From the NCBI GenBank assembly GCA_937907415.1, contig CALCHY010000073.1, positions 1-13,951 of the forward strand: 13,951 nt of DNA, in the 5' to 3' direction. How positions within the stretch are numbered: position 1 is the first letter of the stretch; each line of letters begins with the position of its first letter. This stretch comes from an uncultured Trueperaceae bacterium (lineage in GTDB: Bacteria; Deinococcota; Deinococci; Deinococcales; Trueperaceae). Positions 13,638-13,951 of this stretch are shown one piece after another. A program made the translations under genes and the position numbers. The notes under the pieces were generated by a model. It saw only the letters and a list, made by a program, of their open reading frames with translations, made no database searches and was not told the DNA's origin.

Positions 13638-13816
13638 ATGAATGAAGAACGCCGAATCGTCTAGTTGGTTGAGATCGCGCGGCCCGACGGCGCCCCGCAG
13701 ACGTTCGCCTCGGCAGACAGCGGCAACGTCAGCCTGTACATCCCACACGTCACCTTCAACCTGCCGCTCGACAAGTTCGGGCCATCAAGGCGGAGCATGC
13801 GGCCCCGAAGGGCTGA
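13638..13816 (+). pseudogene. Small broken gene: in-frame TAG plus a frameshift
   Basis: ATG at 13638 encodes MNEERRIV, then an in-frame TAG at 13662. The same frame continues at once with about 38 codons of strongly coding-like sequence (third-position GC about 90%), including the segment NVSLYIPHVTFNLPLDKFG. Near 13779-13781 the coding signal shifts frame. In the new frame AIKAEHAAPKG reads cleanly to TGA at 13814-13816. One missing base at FG|A would explain this. The product would be about 60 residues. I do not recognise the family. The lesions indicate a decayed gene, or a sequencing error if the assembly is poor. Confidence 0.45.
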
Positions 13817-13826
13817 GAGCGTCCGC

Positions 13827-13951
13827 CTACCCCTCCCCCGCCAACGCATGCAACGCGCCTGGCGCCAGCGTCACTGGCGTGCCCGGCTCGAGCAGCCCCG
13901 CCTCGGCGGGGCTGGCCACGTCCACCTGCAGGTCGGGCAGCCCCTCGACGG
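13827..13951 (-). CDS. C-terminal end of a gene running off the right edge
   Basis: A minus-strand frame enters from the right edge and stops at TAG 13827-13829, leaving 41 residues: VEGLPDLQVDVASPAEAGLL, then a tail with EPGTPVTLAPGALHALAGEG. Third-position GC is very high, so it is coding. Alternating strands with GTPVTL could be the end of a TOBE-like domain of an ABC ATPase, but 41 residues are too few for an assignment. It is convergent with the broken gene at 13638-13816, with 10 bases between. Confidence 0.5.
   Translation of the reverse strand, partial: VEGLPDLQVDVASPAEAGLLEPGTPVTLAPGALHALAGEG

Overview
This is a GC-rich bacterial chromosomal segment in two parts. Positions 1 to about 4,000 hold short, independently oriented accessory genes with mixed base composition. 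Positions 3,985 to 13,551 hold eight genes, all on the minus strand. Seven of these form one tightly packed catabolic operon. Frequent GTG/TTG starts, very high third-position GC in the operon, and a binding protein with a plain Sec signal (no lipobox cysteine) suggest a diderm-type high-GC bacterium. Deinococcota (Trueperaceae-like) is my best guess, but nothing here proves it.

Region by region: a type II toxin-antitoxin pair (Phd/YefM-like antitoxin and PIN toxin, 174-793) sits behind a palindrome that overlaps its likely -10 box. A two-module VOC extradiol-dioxygenase-like gene (minus, 951-1877) is divergent from a cytoplasmic YceI-family protein (plus, 2027-2578). An unrecognised 164-residue protein (minus, 2681-3175) follows. 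It is separated by a stem-loop region from a stand-alone pRiA4b ORF-3-family protein (plus, 3348-3959). A six-helix membrane protein of unknown function (minus, 3985-4851) and an IclR-family regulator (minus, 4939-5721) come next.

The operon is read right to left from an AT-rich promoter near 13,600: metal-dependent amidohydrolase (dipeptidase-like), family 5 substrate-binding protein, a strong intercistronic stem-loop, two Dpp/Opp-type permeases, an S9 serine peptidase, an amidase-signature hydrolase, and finally IclR. Three junctions are 4-base ATGA overlaps. The layout reads as import of a small peptide or peptide amide followed by cytoplasmic hydrolysis by three mechanistically different enzymes, under a co-transcribed repressor. 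No transporter ATPase is present in the window. The substrate is not determined by the sequence.

The right edge carries a small broken gene (in-frame TAG plus a frameshift, 13,638-13,816) and the C-terminal end of another minus-strand gene running off the window. I found no rRNA, tRNA, CRISPR array or complete insertion sequence. The most distinctive signals are the composition of the operon, its 14-bp-arm hairpin after the binding-protein gene, and the absent ATPases.
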